A stretch of 64,000 bases of DNA from Flavobacterium psychrolimnae (GCF_003312425.1 NZ_QNUX01000009.1:107501-171500), one strand, 5' to 3'. Numbered from the stretch's first letter, positions 1-9,232 are shown. Made by a program: numbers and translations. Notes: generated by a model from the letters alone, not told the origin.

Positions 1-217
1 ATATTTTAAATATAATAAACTCCAAAAAAAGGTGATTAAAAATAAAATTAATTTTGATTTTGGGGATATGAAAAAGAATAAGTATAAATTTGAGTATTAT
101 TAAATGAATACTAAATTGCCCCTTTCTTTGTGAAATTGATAAGTAGTAATTAGCTTGAATAAAGGGTGTTGTTATTTGATAGATTTGATTTTATCTAATT
201 ATAAACATCTGTTTATT

Positions 218-225
218 TATCTTTG
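218..225 (+). promoter_or_regulatory. Bacteroidota -7 promoter box (TATCTTTG)
   Basis: TATCTTTG matches the TAnnTTTG -7 consensus of Bacteroidota primary-sigma promoters and lies 28 nt before the ATG of the small basic protein at 254. A TTTG at 184-187 is too far upstream for a standard -33 element, so only the -7 box is convincing. Confidence 0.5.
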
Positions 226-253
226 AAAACCAAGTTAAAGAAGACTGTAAATC

Positions 254-424
254 ATGGCAAAAGGACCCGAAAAAAATACCAAAAATAAGGCGTTGCACAC
301 CAAATTGCTAAATCGGAAAAAGGCTAAAATTCAAAAAGAAAAAAAAGAAAAAGCGTTGCGTTTGAAAGCTTTGGTTACAAAAATGAATCAGAAAAAGAGT
401 AGTGACGAATCTGATAACATATAA
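254..424 (+). CDS. Small lysine-rich basic protein (56 aa)
   Basis: This is an intact ATG-to-TAA reading frame of 56 codons. It starts MAKGPEKNTKNKALHTK, is very rich in Lys, has no membrane segment, and ends in an acidic tail (SSDESDNI). The composition suggests an RNA- or DNA-binding accessory protein, but I do not recognise a named family. A TATCTTTG promoter box lies 28 nt upstream and supports expression. The next gene starts 68 nt downstream on the same strand. The open frame, promoter and strongly biased composition argue that it is a real gene; the function is unknown. Confidence 0.6.
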   Translation: MAKGPEKNTKNKALHTKLLNRKKAKIQKEKKEKALRLKALVTKMNQKKSSDESDNI

Positions 425-492
425 ATCGCTTTGGATTTCTTTTCTGTAATAATTTACCCGAAATTTGCAGCACATATTCAAACACAAAACCT

Positions 493-1032
493 ATGGAATT
501 CGGTAGAATAATTATTTCAGAAACAGCCTTTAATAGTGAGAACATTCAAGATGTAATTCACTCTAATATTTCGGTAATCAACTTAATGCGTGAGGAAGGC
601 GTGAACGATGATTTGATTCACGAAGATGCGATAATGAGTTATTATTTAGATTATTATACGTCACAATGTACCGAAGGAAATTTTGCTCAATTTGTATACA
701 ATTCGGGTTGGGATAAAGAACTGAATGAATTGATCGAAGAAGGTTTGGCTTTGATTGGAGCCGAAAAGCATTTGGAATTGTTCCAACAACAATCCAAAAA
801 AGTAAAATTGATGAGCAGTGTTAAGCTCAATAAATTCTTGAAAGGAAAGCTGGAAGGCGTAAATCCAATTAGAGATTTGCTCAATAACGATACTTTTTTC
901 GAAATTGAAGAGAACCTGGTTACTTTGAATGCTACTTTTTTAAAAACACACCCCGATTTTGAAGTCCTTTCAGTAGACGACATGTTTGCTGCCTTGGAGG
1001 AATTTGTGGGGCATGAGATTAAAAGAGATTAG
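493..1032 (+). CDS. DMP19/DUF4375-like protein
   Basis: This is a 179-aa soluble protein without a signal peptide. The segment around residues 50-73 (YYLDYYTSQCTEGNFAQFVY) resembles the signature of the DMP19 C-terminal domain (DUF4375): an aromatic-rich helix, then a Gly-Asn-Phe-x-Gln-Phe-x-x-Asn motif. That domain is widespread and its biochemical role is not established, so none is assigned. The C-terminus is acidic and then basic (EFVGHEIKRD). It is followed by a 293-nt gap carrying an inverted repeat, so it is probably transcribed separately from serS. Assignment rests on motif resemblance only. Confidence 0.6.
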   Translation: MEFGRIIISETAFNSENIQDVIHSNISVINLMREEGVNDDLIHEDAIMSYYLDYYTSQCTEGNFAQFVYNSGWDKELNELIEEGLALIGAEKHLELFQQQSKKVKLMSSVKLNKFLKGKLEGVNPIRDLLNNDTFFEIEENLVTLNATFLKTHPDFEVLSVDDMFAALEEFVGHEIKRD

Positions 1033-1070
1033 CTAATTATTTAGGTGAAATTCATTTTGCATTATTTTTA

Positions 1071-1152
1071 ACCACATAGAAACATAGTTTTGAGTTTATT
1101 AAAAAGGCATTTCATTTTTAGCTAGAATGCATAGCTATGTGAAAATGAAATG
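1071..1152. repeat. Intergenic inverted repeat (CACATAG...CTATGTG; CATTTCATTTT...AAAATGAAATG)
   Basis: Two nested inverted pairs are visible. CACATAG near 1073-1079 pairs with CTATGTG at 1135-1141, and CATTTCATTTT (1109-1119) pairs perfectly with AAAATGAAATG (1142-1152). The ACCACATAGAAACATAG wording resembles dispersed intergenic repeats common in Flavobacterium genomes. It lies between the DUF4375 gene and serS. Confidence 0.5.
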
Positions 1153-1249
1153 TTATCAAATTCTTCTCAGTCCTAATTTTTCTATGATTCTATCTGTTTA
1201 AAAAAATCCCAATGCATTTGAAATAGGATATTCTCCTTTTCCTCAAAAC

Positions 1250-1285
1250 TTTGTCTTATAAGTCCCAAACATTTCCTTAAATTTG
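1250..1285 (+). promoter_or_regulatory. Promoter of serS (TTTG ... TAAATTTG)
   Basis: TAAATTTG (1278-1285) fits TAnnTTTG, with TTTG at 1250-1253 lying 24 nt upstream as a possible -33 element. The serS ATG is 41 nt downstream of the -7 box. Confidence 0.5.
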
Positions 1286-1325
1286 CTTCCATTATTATAA
1301 AAGTTAGCGTTAAAAAAATCAAGCT

Positions 1326-2597
1326 ATGTTACAAATTGCATTTATTAGAGAGAATCAAGAAAAAGTAATCACCGCTTTGGCAAAGAGAAACATCGATGCT
1401 ACAAGTGTTGTTGAAGAAGTGGTACAACTGGATGAAAAACGTCGCGCTACGCAAGTGGAATTAGACAATATTTTATCCGAATCTAATAAATTATCCAAAG
1501 ATATTGGCGAATTGATGAAAGGCGGAGAGAAAGCAAAAGCTGCTATTCTAAAAGAAAAAACCGTTTTAAACAAAGAGAAAAGCAAAGCTTTAGCGGAAAC
1601 TGCTGATGCACTTGCTGCAGAACTTTTAGAGAAACTATATACCTTACCCAATCTTCCTGCTGATATTGTTCCTGTTGGAAAAACGCCAGAGGAAAACCTA
1701 AATGTTTTTGAAGAAGGTGAAATTCCGGTTTTGCACGAAGGAGCACAACCGCATTGGGAATTGGTAAAAAAATATGACATCATTGATTTTGAACTTGGAG
1801 TAAAAATCACTGGCGCAGGATTTCCCGTGTATAAAGGAAAAGGAGCACGATTACAACGTGCCTTGATTAATTATTTCTTGGACAAAAATACGGCTGCGGG
1901 TTACAATGAAGTTCAGGTTCCGCACATGGTAAATGAAGCGTCGGCTTATGGAACGGGACAATTGCCTGACAAAGAAGGGCAAATGTATCACGATAAAACA
2001 GATGATTTATACTTGATTCCAACGGCTGAGGTTCCAGTAACGAATTTGTTTCGTGATGTAATCCTTAACGAAAGTGAATTGCCGGTTTTGACTACGGCTT
2101 ACACACCTTGTTTCCGTCGTGAAGCAGGTTCTTACGGAGCACACGTTCGTGGATTGAACCGTTTGCATCAATTTGATAAAGTGGAAATTGTACGTGTAGA
2201 ACATCCTGATAAGTCGTATGAAGCTTTGGACGGTATGGTCGAACACGTTAAAAATATATTACAAGAATTGAAATTACCTTATAGAATTTTGCGTCTTTGT
2301 GGCGGTGATATGGGTTTTACATCAGCGTTGACGTATGATTTCGAAGTGTTTTCTACAGCGCAAGATCGTTGGTTAGAAATTAGTTCGGTTTCTAATTTTG
2401 AGACTTTTCAAGCGAATCGTTTGAAATTGCGTTTCAAAGACAAAGACGGAAAAAACCAATTGGCTCATACCCTTAACGGTAGTGCATTGGCTTTGCCAAG
2501 AGTTTTGGCTGGAATTTTAGAAAATTACCAAACTCCAGAAGGAATTGTAATCCCAAAAGTATTGCGTCCGTATTGCGGGTTTGATATCATAAACTAA
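1326..2597 (+). CDS. serS: Seryl-tRNA synthetase
   Basis: SerS charges tRNA-Ser (and tRNA-Sec where present) with serine in the cytoplasm. The 423-aa length is standard. Residues 1-110 form the long charged antiparallel coiled coil that binds the tRNA variable arm. The class II catalytic core follows, with motif 2 (CFRREAGSYG), the EISSVSNFETFQANR segment and motif 3 near the C-terminus (GSALALPRVLAGILE). It starts MLQIAFIRENQEKV, the usual N-terminus. It is probably monocistronic: it has its own promoter and an 86-nt gap before the next gene. Confidence 0.97.
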   Translation: MLQIAFIRENQEKVITALAKRNIDATSVVEEVVQLDEKRRATQVELDNILSESNKLSKDIGELMKGGEKAKAAILKEKTVLNKEKSKALAETADALAAELLEKLYTLPNLPADIVPVGKTPEENLNVFEEGEIPVLHEGAQPHWELVKKYDIIDFELGVKITGAGFPVYKGKGARLQRALINYFLDKNTAAGYNEVQVPHMVNEASAYGTGQLPDKEGQMYHDKTDDLYLIPTAEVPVTNLFRDVILNESELPVLTTAYTPCFRREAGSYGAHVRGLNRLHQFDKVEIVRVEHPDKSYEALDGMVEHVKNILQELKLPYRILRLCGGDMGFTSALTYDFEVFSTAQDRWLEISSVSNFETFQANRLKLRFKDKDGKNQLAHTLNGSALALPRVLAGILENYQTPEGIVIPKVLRPYCGFDIIN

Positions 2598-2683
2598 TTT
2601 TTTTCAACATATAAGTCATTTAAGGTCATTTAAGTATTAGTATAAATTATTGATTTTGAAGTAATCATATCATAAAAAAGCTT

Positions 2684-3058
2684 ATGAAATATTTCCTTCT
2701 AATTTTTTTGGCTTTTACAATTAATTCTTGTGCACAAAATAACAGACTTGTTTTGGGTGAAAAATATGCAAAAGAAGAACTGTATGCGGTTTTAGGAAAA
2801 AAACCTGGACATAATGTTGTTGACAATAAAGAGTTAATAGTAAAGGGAAGTAAGACAGCAATTAAAATTGCAGAAGCCATTCTTTTTGACATTTATGGAA
2901 AAGAAAATATTGAAAGGCAAAAACCATATGAAGAATATTTGATAAAAAATTATTGGGTTATTTTAGGAACTTTACCAGAAAAAAGTAAGGGAGGAACTTT
3001 TTTAATTATTATTGATGCGAAAAATGCCCAAGTTTTAAAAATAACTCACGGTAAATAA
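2684..3058 (+). CDS. NTF2-fold immunity-like lipoprotein
   Basis: This 124-aa protein has a lipoprotein signal peptide (MKYFLLIFLAFTINSC; lipobox Cys16). The mature part resembles the NTF2-fold immunity family (Imm-NTF2/YhhH-like): a helical segment with AIKIAEAILFDIYGKENIERQKPYE, then NYWVILGTLP, a Gly-Gly-x-Phe turn and a final strand IIIDAKNAQVLKITHGK. Family members are often found as immunity proteins beside polymorphic toxins. No toxin gene is adjacent here (serS upstream, a TPR protein downstream), so it may be an orphan immunity gene or a housekeeping member. Fold call moderately sure; the immunity role is inference. Confidence 0.6.
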   Translation: MKYFLLIFLAFTINSCAQNNRLVLGEKYAKEELYAVLGKKPGHNVVDNKELIVKGSKTAIKIAEAILFDIYGKENIERQKPYEEYLIKNYWVILGTLPEKSKGGTFLIIIDAKNAQVLKITHGK

Positions 3059-3153
3059 TTTTCACAATTGATTCCAATATCTTAATTTGAATAATTTATC
3101 ATTTCTTAAATGAGCTTAAATGCCTTATATGGTTAAACAATGATTCTGAATCA

Positions 3154-4929
3154 ATGAAAAAACTCTTTCTACATATCACGCTGTTTTTTTCATTGGTTTG
3201 TTTTTCGCAAAACGAACAATTAGCGCAATATTATTACGACAAAGGCGATTTTGAAAAAGCAAAAATCAGCTATGAAGAGTTGTTGAAAGAGATTCCGTTG
3301 AACTCCCAATATTTTTTAAGAATAATAGATTGTTCTCAGCAATTGCAACAGTTTGAAAGTGCTGAAAAAGCCATTCAAGAACGATTCAACAAGTACAATC
3401 AAGGGAATCTTCTGGTGGAATTGGGCTATAATTTTCAGTTGCAAAAAAATGATGACAAAGCCAAGATATACTACGAACAAGCTTTGGAACGAATCAAAAA
3501 AAATCCAAATGAAGTCTATGGAATTTCAAATTCTTTTGAGCGAAAAGTGTTGCTCGACTACGCGCTGAAATCCTACCAAACCGCCACAGAATTAGAGCCT
3601 AATTTCAATTTCAATTATCAGATAGGATTGCTTTACGGTCAATTGTCTAATATGGAAATGATGATTTCCACTTTTCTGGATGAGGCGTTTGCGAATCCTC
3701 AAAACTCCATTAGAATCCAAAATCAGCTGGTTCGTTTTATGGTTGATGAAGGCGATGCGAATTTCAATGAACTGTTGCGCACAGCATTAATTATTAGAAC
3801 CCAAAAAAACCAAGATATTTTTTGGAACCATTATTTGAGTTGGTTTTATGTACAGCAAAAAGAATTCGAAAAAGCATTTATTCAGGAAAAAGCCATTTAC
3901 AAACGCAATCCGGAATCACTTACTAATATTGTGAATTTGGGGCAACTCGCCATTGATGAGCAGAATGATGAAGCGGCTAAAGAAATTTTGGGATTTGTAT
4001 TGGAAAACACACAAGATTTAGAATTGTTGATTCAGGCAAATTCCTATTTGATGACTATGAAAATTGAAAAAGCATCCGAAAAAGACTTTGCAGCTATTAG
4101 CACAGAATTAGACGCTTTGCTGAAACAATTTGAAATAAGTCCTTTTACCTTATCTTTGCAGCTGATTCAGGCACATTTTACGGCATTTAATTTGAAAAAA
4201 CCAGAAGAAGGAAAGGCAATAGTCAAGAGAGCGCTGGAATTGCAATTGAATGATTATGAAATGGCTAATGCCAAAATGGAACTGGCAGATATTTTGCTGT
4301 ATGAAGAAAAATTCAACCAGGCTTTGATATATTATTCGCAGATAGAATTGGATTTGAAAAATGATGTAATGGCGCATGAAGCCAGTTTGAAAGCAGCAAA
4401 AACAAGTTATTTCAAAACTGATTTTGCTTGGGCGTTGAAACAATTTAAGGAATTGAAATCAGCTAATACGCAGTTGATTGCAAATGATGCTTTGGAGTAT
4501 TTTCTGTTAATTAACGACAATACTGTTGCCGATTCGACACAAACGGCTTTGAAGCAATTTGCAAAAGGTGATTATCTATTATATCAAAACAGGAATCAGG
4601 AAGCGGTAATGCAGTTTCAGACGATATTAAAAAATAATAAAGGACAGGAAATAGAAGCCGTAACCTTGTTGCGATTAGGAAAAATATATGAAAATAAAGG
4701 TGATTTTGCTCTGGCTTTAAGCCAGTATCAAACGATTATCGACCAGCATAGCGACGGAATTTATATAGACGAAGCATTGTATTTTTCGGCAGAAATATAT
4801 AACAAGCAATTGTTGCCTGAAAAAGCAAAGCCATTATATGAAAAGATATTATTCAATCATCAGGACAGTATTTATTTTGTAGAAGCCAGAAAGAAATTCA
4901 GACAATTGCGAGGCGATACTAATTTATAA
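3154..4929 (+). CDS. Secreted/periplasmic tetratricopeptide-repeat protein
   Basis: This 591-aa protein has a signal peptide (MKKLFLHITLFFSLVCFSQ) and many TPR-type helix pairs. Early repeats include YYDKGDFEKAKISYEELL and NDDKAKIYYEQALERI. The last repeats (residues about 490-575) are the clearest, for example GKIYENKGDFALALSQYQTI and AEIYNKQLLPEKAKPLYEKI. TPR solenoids are scaffolds for protein-protein contacts, and this one probably acts in the periplasm or at the outer membrane. No catalytic domain is seen. A triple 16-bp tandem repeat separates it from the DUF4286 gene. Confidence 0.8.
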   Translation: MKKLFLHITLFFSLVCFSQNEQLAQYYYDKGDFEKAKISYEELLKEIPLNSQYFLRIIDCSQQLQQFESAEKAIQERFNKYNQGNLLVELGYNFQLQKNDDKAKIYYEQALERIKKNPNEVYGISNSFERKVLLDYALKSYQTATELEPNFNFNYQIGLLYGQLSNMEMMISTFLDEAFANPQNSIRIQNQLVRFMVDEGDANFNELLRTALIIRTQKNQDIFWNHYLSWFYVQQKEFEKAFIQEKAIYKRNPESLTNIVNLGQLAIDEQNDEAAKEILGFVLENTQDLELLIQANSYLMTMKIEKASEKDFAAISTELDALLKQFEISPFTLSLQLIQAHFTAFNLKKPEEGKAIVKRALELQLNDYEMANAKMELADILLYEEKFNQALIYYSQIELDLKNDVMAHEASLKAAKTSYFKTDFAWALKQFKELKSANTQLIANDALEYFLLINDNTVADSTQTALKQFAKGDYLLYQNRNQEAVMQFQTILKNNKGQEIEAVTLLRLGKIYENKGDFALALSQYQTIIDQHSDGIYIDEALYFSAEIYNKQLLPEKAKPLYEKILFNHQDSIYFVEARKKFRQLRGDTNL

Positions 4930-4964
4930 AAACAGATTATTTAGATTCTTGGATTTTTTGAAAA

Positions 4965-5012
4965 AGTCTAATAATCTAAAAGTCTAATAATCTAAAAGTC
5001 TAATAATCTAAA
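4965..5012 (+). repeat. Three perfect 16-bp tandem repeats upstream of the DUF4286 gene
   Basis: The unit AGTCTAATAATCTAAA occurs three times head-to-tail without mismatch at 4965-4980, 4981-4996 and 4997-5012. The array ends 4 nt before the ATG at 5017, so it occupies the whole presumed leader region of that gene. Confidence 0.9.
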
Positions 5013-5016
5013 AAAA

Positions 5017-5331
5017 ATGATACTATACAACGTTACCACAAACATACACGAAAGCGTTCACGATCAATGGATGATTTGGATGCAGCACAAGCATATTCCT
5101 GAAATTTTGGCGACAGGAAAGTTCTCTTCAGCAAGAATGGTACGAGTTTTAATTGAAGAGGAAATGGGTGGAGTTACGTATTCCGTTCAATATGCTACGG
5201 ACAGTAAAGAAACTTTAGAGAAATACTACCAGGAAGATGCACCAGGTTTTCGCGAAGAAGGAGCGAAATTGTTTGGAGACAAAATGTTAGCGTTTAGAAC
5301 GGAATTAGAACTGATTGCAGATTATAAATAG
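5017..5331 (+). CDS. DUF4286 family protein
   Basis: This is a 104-aa cytoplasmic protein. The sequence (MILYNVTTNIHESVHDQWMIWMQ, HIPEILATGKFSSARMVRVL, TYSVQYATDSKETLEKYYQ) is typical of the small DUF4286 family, which appears to adopt a dimeric alpha-beta barrel-like fold; no enzymatic role is established. It is the first gene of a tightly packed plus-strand run: a 60-aa ORF begins 2 nt after its stop, then a nucleotidyltransferase, then rsmA-mgtE. The start is supported by full-length family similarity. The tandem repeat directly upstream is unusual. Confidence 0.85.
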   Translation: MILYNVTTNIHESVHDQWMIWMQHKHIPEILATGKFSSARMVRVLIEEEMGGVTYSVQYATDSKETLEKYYQEDAPGFREEGAKLFGDKMLAFRTELELIADYK

Positions 5332-5333
5332 CC

Positions 5334-5516
5334 ATGGAACTCCATTTTCAAACCAAAGAAGAAAGCAATAGAAAACAATTGGAGGATTTTTTGAAATTGT
5401 CCAAAGTAGAACGTTTTTATCAGTTTTTGCGTTTGATGGAGAAAGTTAATCAATTTCCAATGAAGCATAAAAACGACATTAATTCGAATTTTATTATTCA
5501 AATAAAATCAAGCTGA
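5334..5516 (+). CDS. Small protein paired with the downstream nucleotidyltransferase (60 aa)
   Basis: This 60-aa hydrophilic, helical protein (MELHFQTKEESNRKQLEDFL...) is squeezed between the DUF4286 gene (2-nt gap) and a nucleotidyltransferase gene (1-nt gap). I do not recognise a domain. The spacing implies co-transcription and translational coupling. Short partner ORFs directly before MNT-type nucleotidyltransferases are often the second member of a two-gene module, such as a toxin-antitoxin pair, so a partner role is inferred from position only. An LSKVERFYQFLRLMEK segment resembles the conserved part of such partners. Confidence 0.6.
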   Translation: MELHFQTKEESNRKQLEDFLKLSKVERFYQFLRLMEKVNQFPMKHKNDINSNFIIQIKSS

Positions 5517-5517
5517 T

Positions 5518-5976
5518 ATGTTTCAAAAATGGGAAGAAAATATCAATCAATTCATTTCTATTGCCAATAAGCATAAAGTAAGAATGTTGATGGTTGGCGG
5601 AGGAGCGGTAAATTTTCATGGATACCAGCGCCATTCCGCGGATGTCGATTTTTGGATAGAGACCACGGATGAAAACTTTAAAAAACTAGTAGCCGTTTTT
5701 AATGAAATGGGATATGAAATTGATGATTTTCCCGAAAATGTAAAAAAACAAGAACAAAATATTTCCGTTAAATTCTCTCCTGTAGACTTAGATTTAGAGT
5801 TAATTACAAAATTTTCTGTAAATAAAACTTTTTCTGAAGCGTTTGAAAGCAGCGAAGAAGTACAAGTGAATGACAATCTTTTTTTAAAATGGAATGTACT
5901 GTCACTAGAGGATTTAATAACAAGCAAAATTAAAGAAAACAGACCTAAGGATTTATTGGATATTCAGCAATTGTGA
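5518..5976 (+). CDS. MNT-like nucleotidyltransferase
   Basis: This 152-aa protein has a Pol-beta-type minimal nucleotidyltransferase fold. The Gly-rich loop VGGGAVNFHG (residues 26-35) is followed by the metal-binding pair D42-x-D44 (ADVDFWI) and a later acidic cluster VDLDLELI (D90/D92) that can supply the third carboxylate. All catalytic acids therefore seem present. The C-terminus (LSLEDLITSKIKENRPKDLLDIQQL) matches the helix often seen in AbiEii/DUF6036-like members. Such enzymes transfer NMP to proteins or RNA, and some act in toxin-antitoxin or phage-defence modules. It follows the 60-aa ORF by 1 nt and precedes rsmA. The substrate is unknown. Confidence 0.75.
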   Translation: MFQKWEENINQFISIANKHKVRMLMVGGGAVNFHGYQRHSADVDFWIETTDENFKKLVAVFNEMGYEIDDFPENVKKQEQNISVKFSPVDLDLELITKFSVNKTFSEAFESSEEVQVNDNLFLKWNVLSLEDLITSKIKENRPKDLLDIQQL

Positions 5977-6038
5977 GAAATAAACAAAAAACCATAAAAT
6001 TAGGGCAATAAAAAATACTGAAATTATTCAGCATAAAC

Positions 6039-6818
6039 ATGGAAAAAGTAACAGCCAAAAAACACCTCGGACAACACTTCTTGAAAGACGAAAGCATTGC
6101 AAAAGACATTGCTGACACGTTGAATTTAGAAGGATATGATGATGTATTAGAGATAGGTCCGGGAATGGGAGTTTTAACAAAATATTTATTGGAGAAACCG
6201 GTGAATACCTACGTTATTGAAATCGATATGGAATCAGTGACGTATTTGGACCAAAATTATCCAAAATTAAAAGACAGAATCATTTCTAAAGATTTTTTGA
6301 AGTATGATATCAATGAAACTTTTGAAGGGAAACAGTTCGCTATAATTGGGAATTTCCCGTATAATATTTCGACACAAATTGTGTTCAGAACTTTGGAATA
6401 CCGCGATCAGATTCCGGAATTTGCGGGAATGTTCCAGAAAGAAGTAGCGCAACGTATTTGTGAAAAAAAGGGAACAAAAGCGTATGGAATTCTGTCAGTT
6501 TTGGTTCAGGCTTTTTATGATGCCGAATATTTATTCACGGTGGATGAAAATGTATTTATTCCGCCACCAAAGGTAAAATCAGGTGTTTTACGTTTGCGCA
6601 GAAAGAAAGATTACAGTTTGCCTTGCGGCGAAAAATTGTTTTTTACCGTAGTGAAAACGGCTTTTCAACAACGACGCAAAACGTTACGAAACAGTTTGAA
6701 AACTTTAAATTTGTCGGATAGTTTAAGAGAAGATGAAATTTTTAATCTTCGACCAGAACAATTAAATGTAGAACAGTTCATAGCACTTACCCAAAAAATA
6801 GAAGCCGATGGAGTTTAA
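6039..6818 (+). CDS. rsmA: 16S rRNA dimethyladenosine transferase RsmA (KsgA)
   Basis: RsmA dimethylates two adjacent adenines in the 3'-terminal hairpin of 16S rRNA late in 30S assembly. The 259-aa protein shows the KsgA N-terminal motif HLGQHFLKD, the SAM-binding motif VLEIGPGMG and the catalytic NFPYNIS (an N-x-P-Y variant), followed by [12 protein letters not shown] and the helical C-terminal domain. The coding end overlaps the start of mgtE by 11 nt, so the two are probably translated from one mRNA. Confidence 0.97.
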   Translation: MEKVTAKKHLGQHFLKDESIAKDIADTLNLEGYDDVLEIGPGMGVLTKYLLEKPVNTYVIEIDMESVTYLDQNYPKLKDRIISKDFLKYDINETFEGKQFAIIGNFPYNISTQIVFRTLEYRDQIPEFAGMFQKEVAQRICEKKGTKAYGILSVLVQAFYDAEYLFTVDENVFIPPPKVKSGVLRLRRKKDYSLPCGEKLFFTVVKTAFQQRRKTLRNSLKTLNLSDSLREDEIFNLRPEQLNVEQFIALTQKIEADGV

Positions 6819-8160
6819 AATCAGCAAAGAATTAATACAAGAATTAGAGCAGCTCATTCAAAATAAAAACGACCAGCAACTGGAAGTATTATTGAATGAT
6901 ATGCACCATGCTGATATTGCTGAAATTCTGGATGAGCTTGATTTTAATGAAGCGACCTATATTTTTAAAGTTTTAGACAGTGAAAAAACCGCCGAAATCC
7001 TTCTGGAACTAGAAGATGATTTGCGGGAAAATATATTAAGCAGGCTTTCGCCAAAAGAGATTGCGGAAGAATTAGATGAGCTGGAAACAAATGATGCAGC
7101 CGATATTATTGCGGAGCTTTCCAAAGATTTGAAAGCCGAAGTAATATCAGAACTTCAGGATGTTGAGCACGCCAAAGATATTGTTGACTTGTTGCGTTAT
7201 GACGAAGATACCGCTGGTGGAATCATGCACAAGGAATTGGTCAAAGTCAATGAAAATTGGAATGTCCTGACGTGTGTAAAAGAAATGCGCATTCAGGCCG
7301 AAAATATCTCCAGAGTCCATTCGATTTATGTCGTGGATGATGAAGACCGACTGAAAGGGCGTTTATCACTCAAGGATTTATTGACCACTTCTTCCAGAAC
7401 ACCGGTAAGTGATGTTTACATCCGAAAATTAAACTCCGTAAAAGTAGATACCGAAGATGTTGAGGTGGCCCGAATCATGCAAAAATACGATTTAGAAGCT
7501 ATTCCTGTCGTAGATGAAATGGGACGATTAGTAGGTCGAATCACTATTGATGACATTGTGGATGTAATCAAGGATGAAGCCGATGAGGATTACCAGTTGG
7601 CAGCAGGTATCTCGCAAGACGTAGAGGCAGATGACAGCATATTTGAACATACAAAAGCACGATTACCTTGGCTAGTTTTGGCTCTTTTAGGCGGTTTTAT
7701 CTCCGTAAAAGTGCTCGGATTATTTGAAGGAGCAATGCTTCTGCACGGAAACTTATTCTTTTTCACGCCGCTTATTGCTGCAATGGCAGGAAATGTTGGG
7801 GTGCAATCATCAGCAATTATTGTGCAGGGTTTGGCTAACAATACGTCGAGCGGATCCTTGTTTAATCGATTGGTCAAAGAAGTGTCTCTAAGCTTATTAA
7901 ACGGACTGATTTTAGCGACGATATTGTTTTTAGGAAGTCATTTTCTGTTGAATGTTGAAATTATAATCGGAGTTATTGTTACCGTAGCATTGATGTCGGT
8001 AATTATTATTGCTTCATTAATAGGCACTTTTGTTCCGTTATTATTGGATAAATTTGGTATTGACCCCGCTTTGGCTACCGGACCGTTCATCACAACAAGT
8101 AATGATATTTGTGGAATTCTAATTTATTTTTCGATAGCAAAAATGATTTTAGGGTTTTAA
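6808..8160 (+). CDS. mgtE: Magnesium transporter MgtE
   Basis: MgtE is an inner-membrane Mg2+ channel gated by cytosolic Mg2+. The 450-aa protein has the usual order: an acidic superhelical MgtE-N domain (about residues 20-130), two CBS domains (about 135-255) that sense Mg2+, and five transmembrane helices (about 285-450). The membrane part has the conserved [16 protein letters not shown] and [18 protein letters not shown] segments that line the pore. The start codon lies inside the 3' end of rsmA (11-nt overlap), a pairing I recall as common in Flavobacteria. Confidence 0.96.
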   Translation: MEFKISKELIQELEQLIQNKNDQQLEVLLNDMHHADIAEILDELDFNEATYIFKVLDSEKTAEILLELEDDLRENILSRLSPKEIAEELDELETNDAADIIAELSKDLKAEVISELQDVEHAKDIVDLLRYDEDTAGGIMHKELVKVNENWNVLTCVKEMRIQAENISRVHSIYVVDDEDRLKGRLSLKDLLTTSSRTPVSDVYIRKLNSVKVDTEDVEVARIMQKYDLEAIPVVDEMGRLVGRITIDDIVDVIKDEADEDYQLAAGISQDVEADDSIFEHTKARLPWLVLALLGGFISVKVLGLFEGAMLLHGNLFFFTPLIAAMAGNVGVQSSAIIVQGLANNTSSGSLFNRLVKEVSLSLLNGLILATILFLGSHFLLNVEIIIGVIVTVALMSVIIIASLIGTFVPLLLDKFGIDPALATGPFITTSNDICGILIYFSIAKMILGF

Positions 8161-8318
8161 AATAGAAGCAAGAGAATAGAACAAAGAATAAAGAGGATAG
8201 AATATTGAGAAGGAATTCAACAACAAACTAATACAACTATAACTACACAACCAACACTTTTCTTTAACAACTTACTTTCATTTGGATACTGTTAGGGAGA
8301 GGAAAAACCACAACCAGC

Positions 8319-9095
8319 ATGAAAGTACACATCATTGGCGGCGGAAACTTAGGTGTTTCTATTGCATTAGGATTATCAAAATTTTCTCCGGAAAATCAAG
8401 TCACTATAACCCGAAGAAACACATCCAGTATTTTGTATCTTGAAAAACTGGGTGCTACAGTTTCCACGAATAATATCCATCAGATTCAGGAAGCTGATGT
8501 CATTATTTTGACCATAAAACCGTATCAAGTAGATACCGTTTTAGCCGAAATCCTTCCTGTGATTTCCAATAAAATCATTGCTTCGGCAGTTAGCGGCTTA
8601 TCCATAGAAAATTTACAAAACAAAATCGGTACTGCTAATAGTGCGATCCGAATAATGCCCAATATTGCGGCACAATTTGGCGCTTCAGCTACTTGTATTG
8701 CGTTTCATGAAAAAGACAAAGAGAAGGGACAAGACGTAGTTTCCCTTTTTCAGAGTTTGGGAACCGCACCTATTATTGACGAAAAACTAATGGATGCAGC
8801 AACCGTTTTGGCGGCCAGCGGAACTGCTTTTGCATTGCGATACATTCGCGCATCGATGCAAGCCGGAATTGAAATAGGATTCGATTGGCAGACCGCTTTG
8901 GCAATTTCAGCACAAACCGTAAAAGGCGCTGCCGAAATGCTACTAGAAGAAAAAGTACACCCGGAACAATTAATTGACCGTGTGACCACACCACAAGGCT
9001 GCACGATTGCGGGATTGAACGAAATGGAAATGCACGGATTCAGTTCGTCATTGATTCGAGGAATCAAAACTTCATTGAAACAAATCAAGGGGTAA
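8319..9095 (+). CDS. proC: Pyrroline-5-carboxylate reductase
   Basis: ProC reduces 1-pyrroline-5-carboxylate to L-proline with NAD(P)H, the last step of proline synthesis. The 258-aa protein starts MKVHIIGGGNLGVSIALGL with the Rossmann motif GGGNLG, has NSAIRIMPNIAAQFGASAT in the middle, and the C-terminal dimerisation signature PEQLIDRVTTPQGCTIAGLNEME. It is slightly shorter than the typical 265-275 aa. A 158-nt gap separates it from mgtE. Confidence 0.95.
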   Translation: MKVHIIGGGNLGVSIALGLSKFSPENQVTITRRNTSSILYLEKLGATVSTNNIHQIQEADVIILTIKPYQVDTVLAEILPVISNKIIASAVSGLSIENLQNKIGTANSAIRIMPNIAAQFGASATCIAFHEKDKEKGQDVVSLFQSLGTAPIIDEKLMDAATVLAASGTAFALRYIRASMQAGIEIGFDWQTALAISAQTVKGAAEMLLEEKVHPEQLIDRVTTPQGCTIAGLNEMEMHGFSSSLIRGIKTSLKQIKG

Positions 9096-9199
9096 ATCTC
9101 CATTTCCGTTTCCGTAAAATATTCGCATATAAGCTGCGCAAATGTCTCTGACTTTGCGCAATTTTTTTACTTAAGCTTAGCAAATATTGATCTTTCATA

Positions 9200-9232
9200 T
9201 TTGTATAAGCATTCAAATAAATCCTATATTTG
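9200..9232 (+). promoter_or_regulatory. Promoter of the Dabb gene (TTTG-N21-TATATTTG)
   Basis: TTTG (9200-9203) and TATATTTG (9225-9232) are separated by 21 nt, an excellent match to the Bacteroidota promoter. It lies inside a longer open frame that begins at 9201, and so fixes the real start at the downstream ATG (9246). Confidence 0.75.

Noticed and set aside
1033..1325. Possible small RNA in the gap before serS
   Set aside because: The gap holds an inverted repeat and a serS promoter, but no evidence for a separate RNA promoter and terminator pair.
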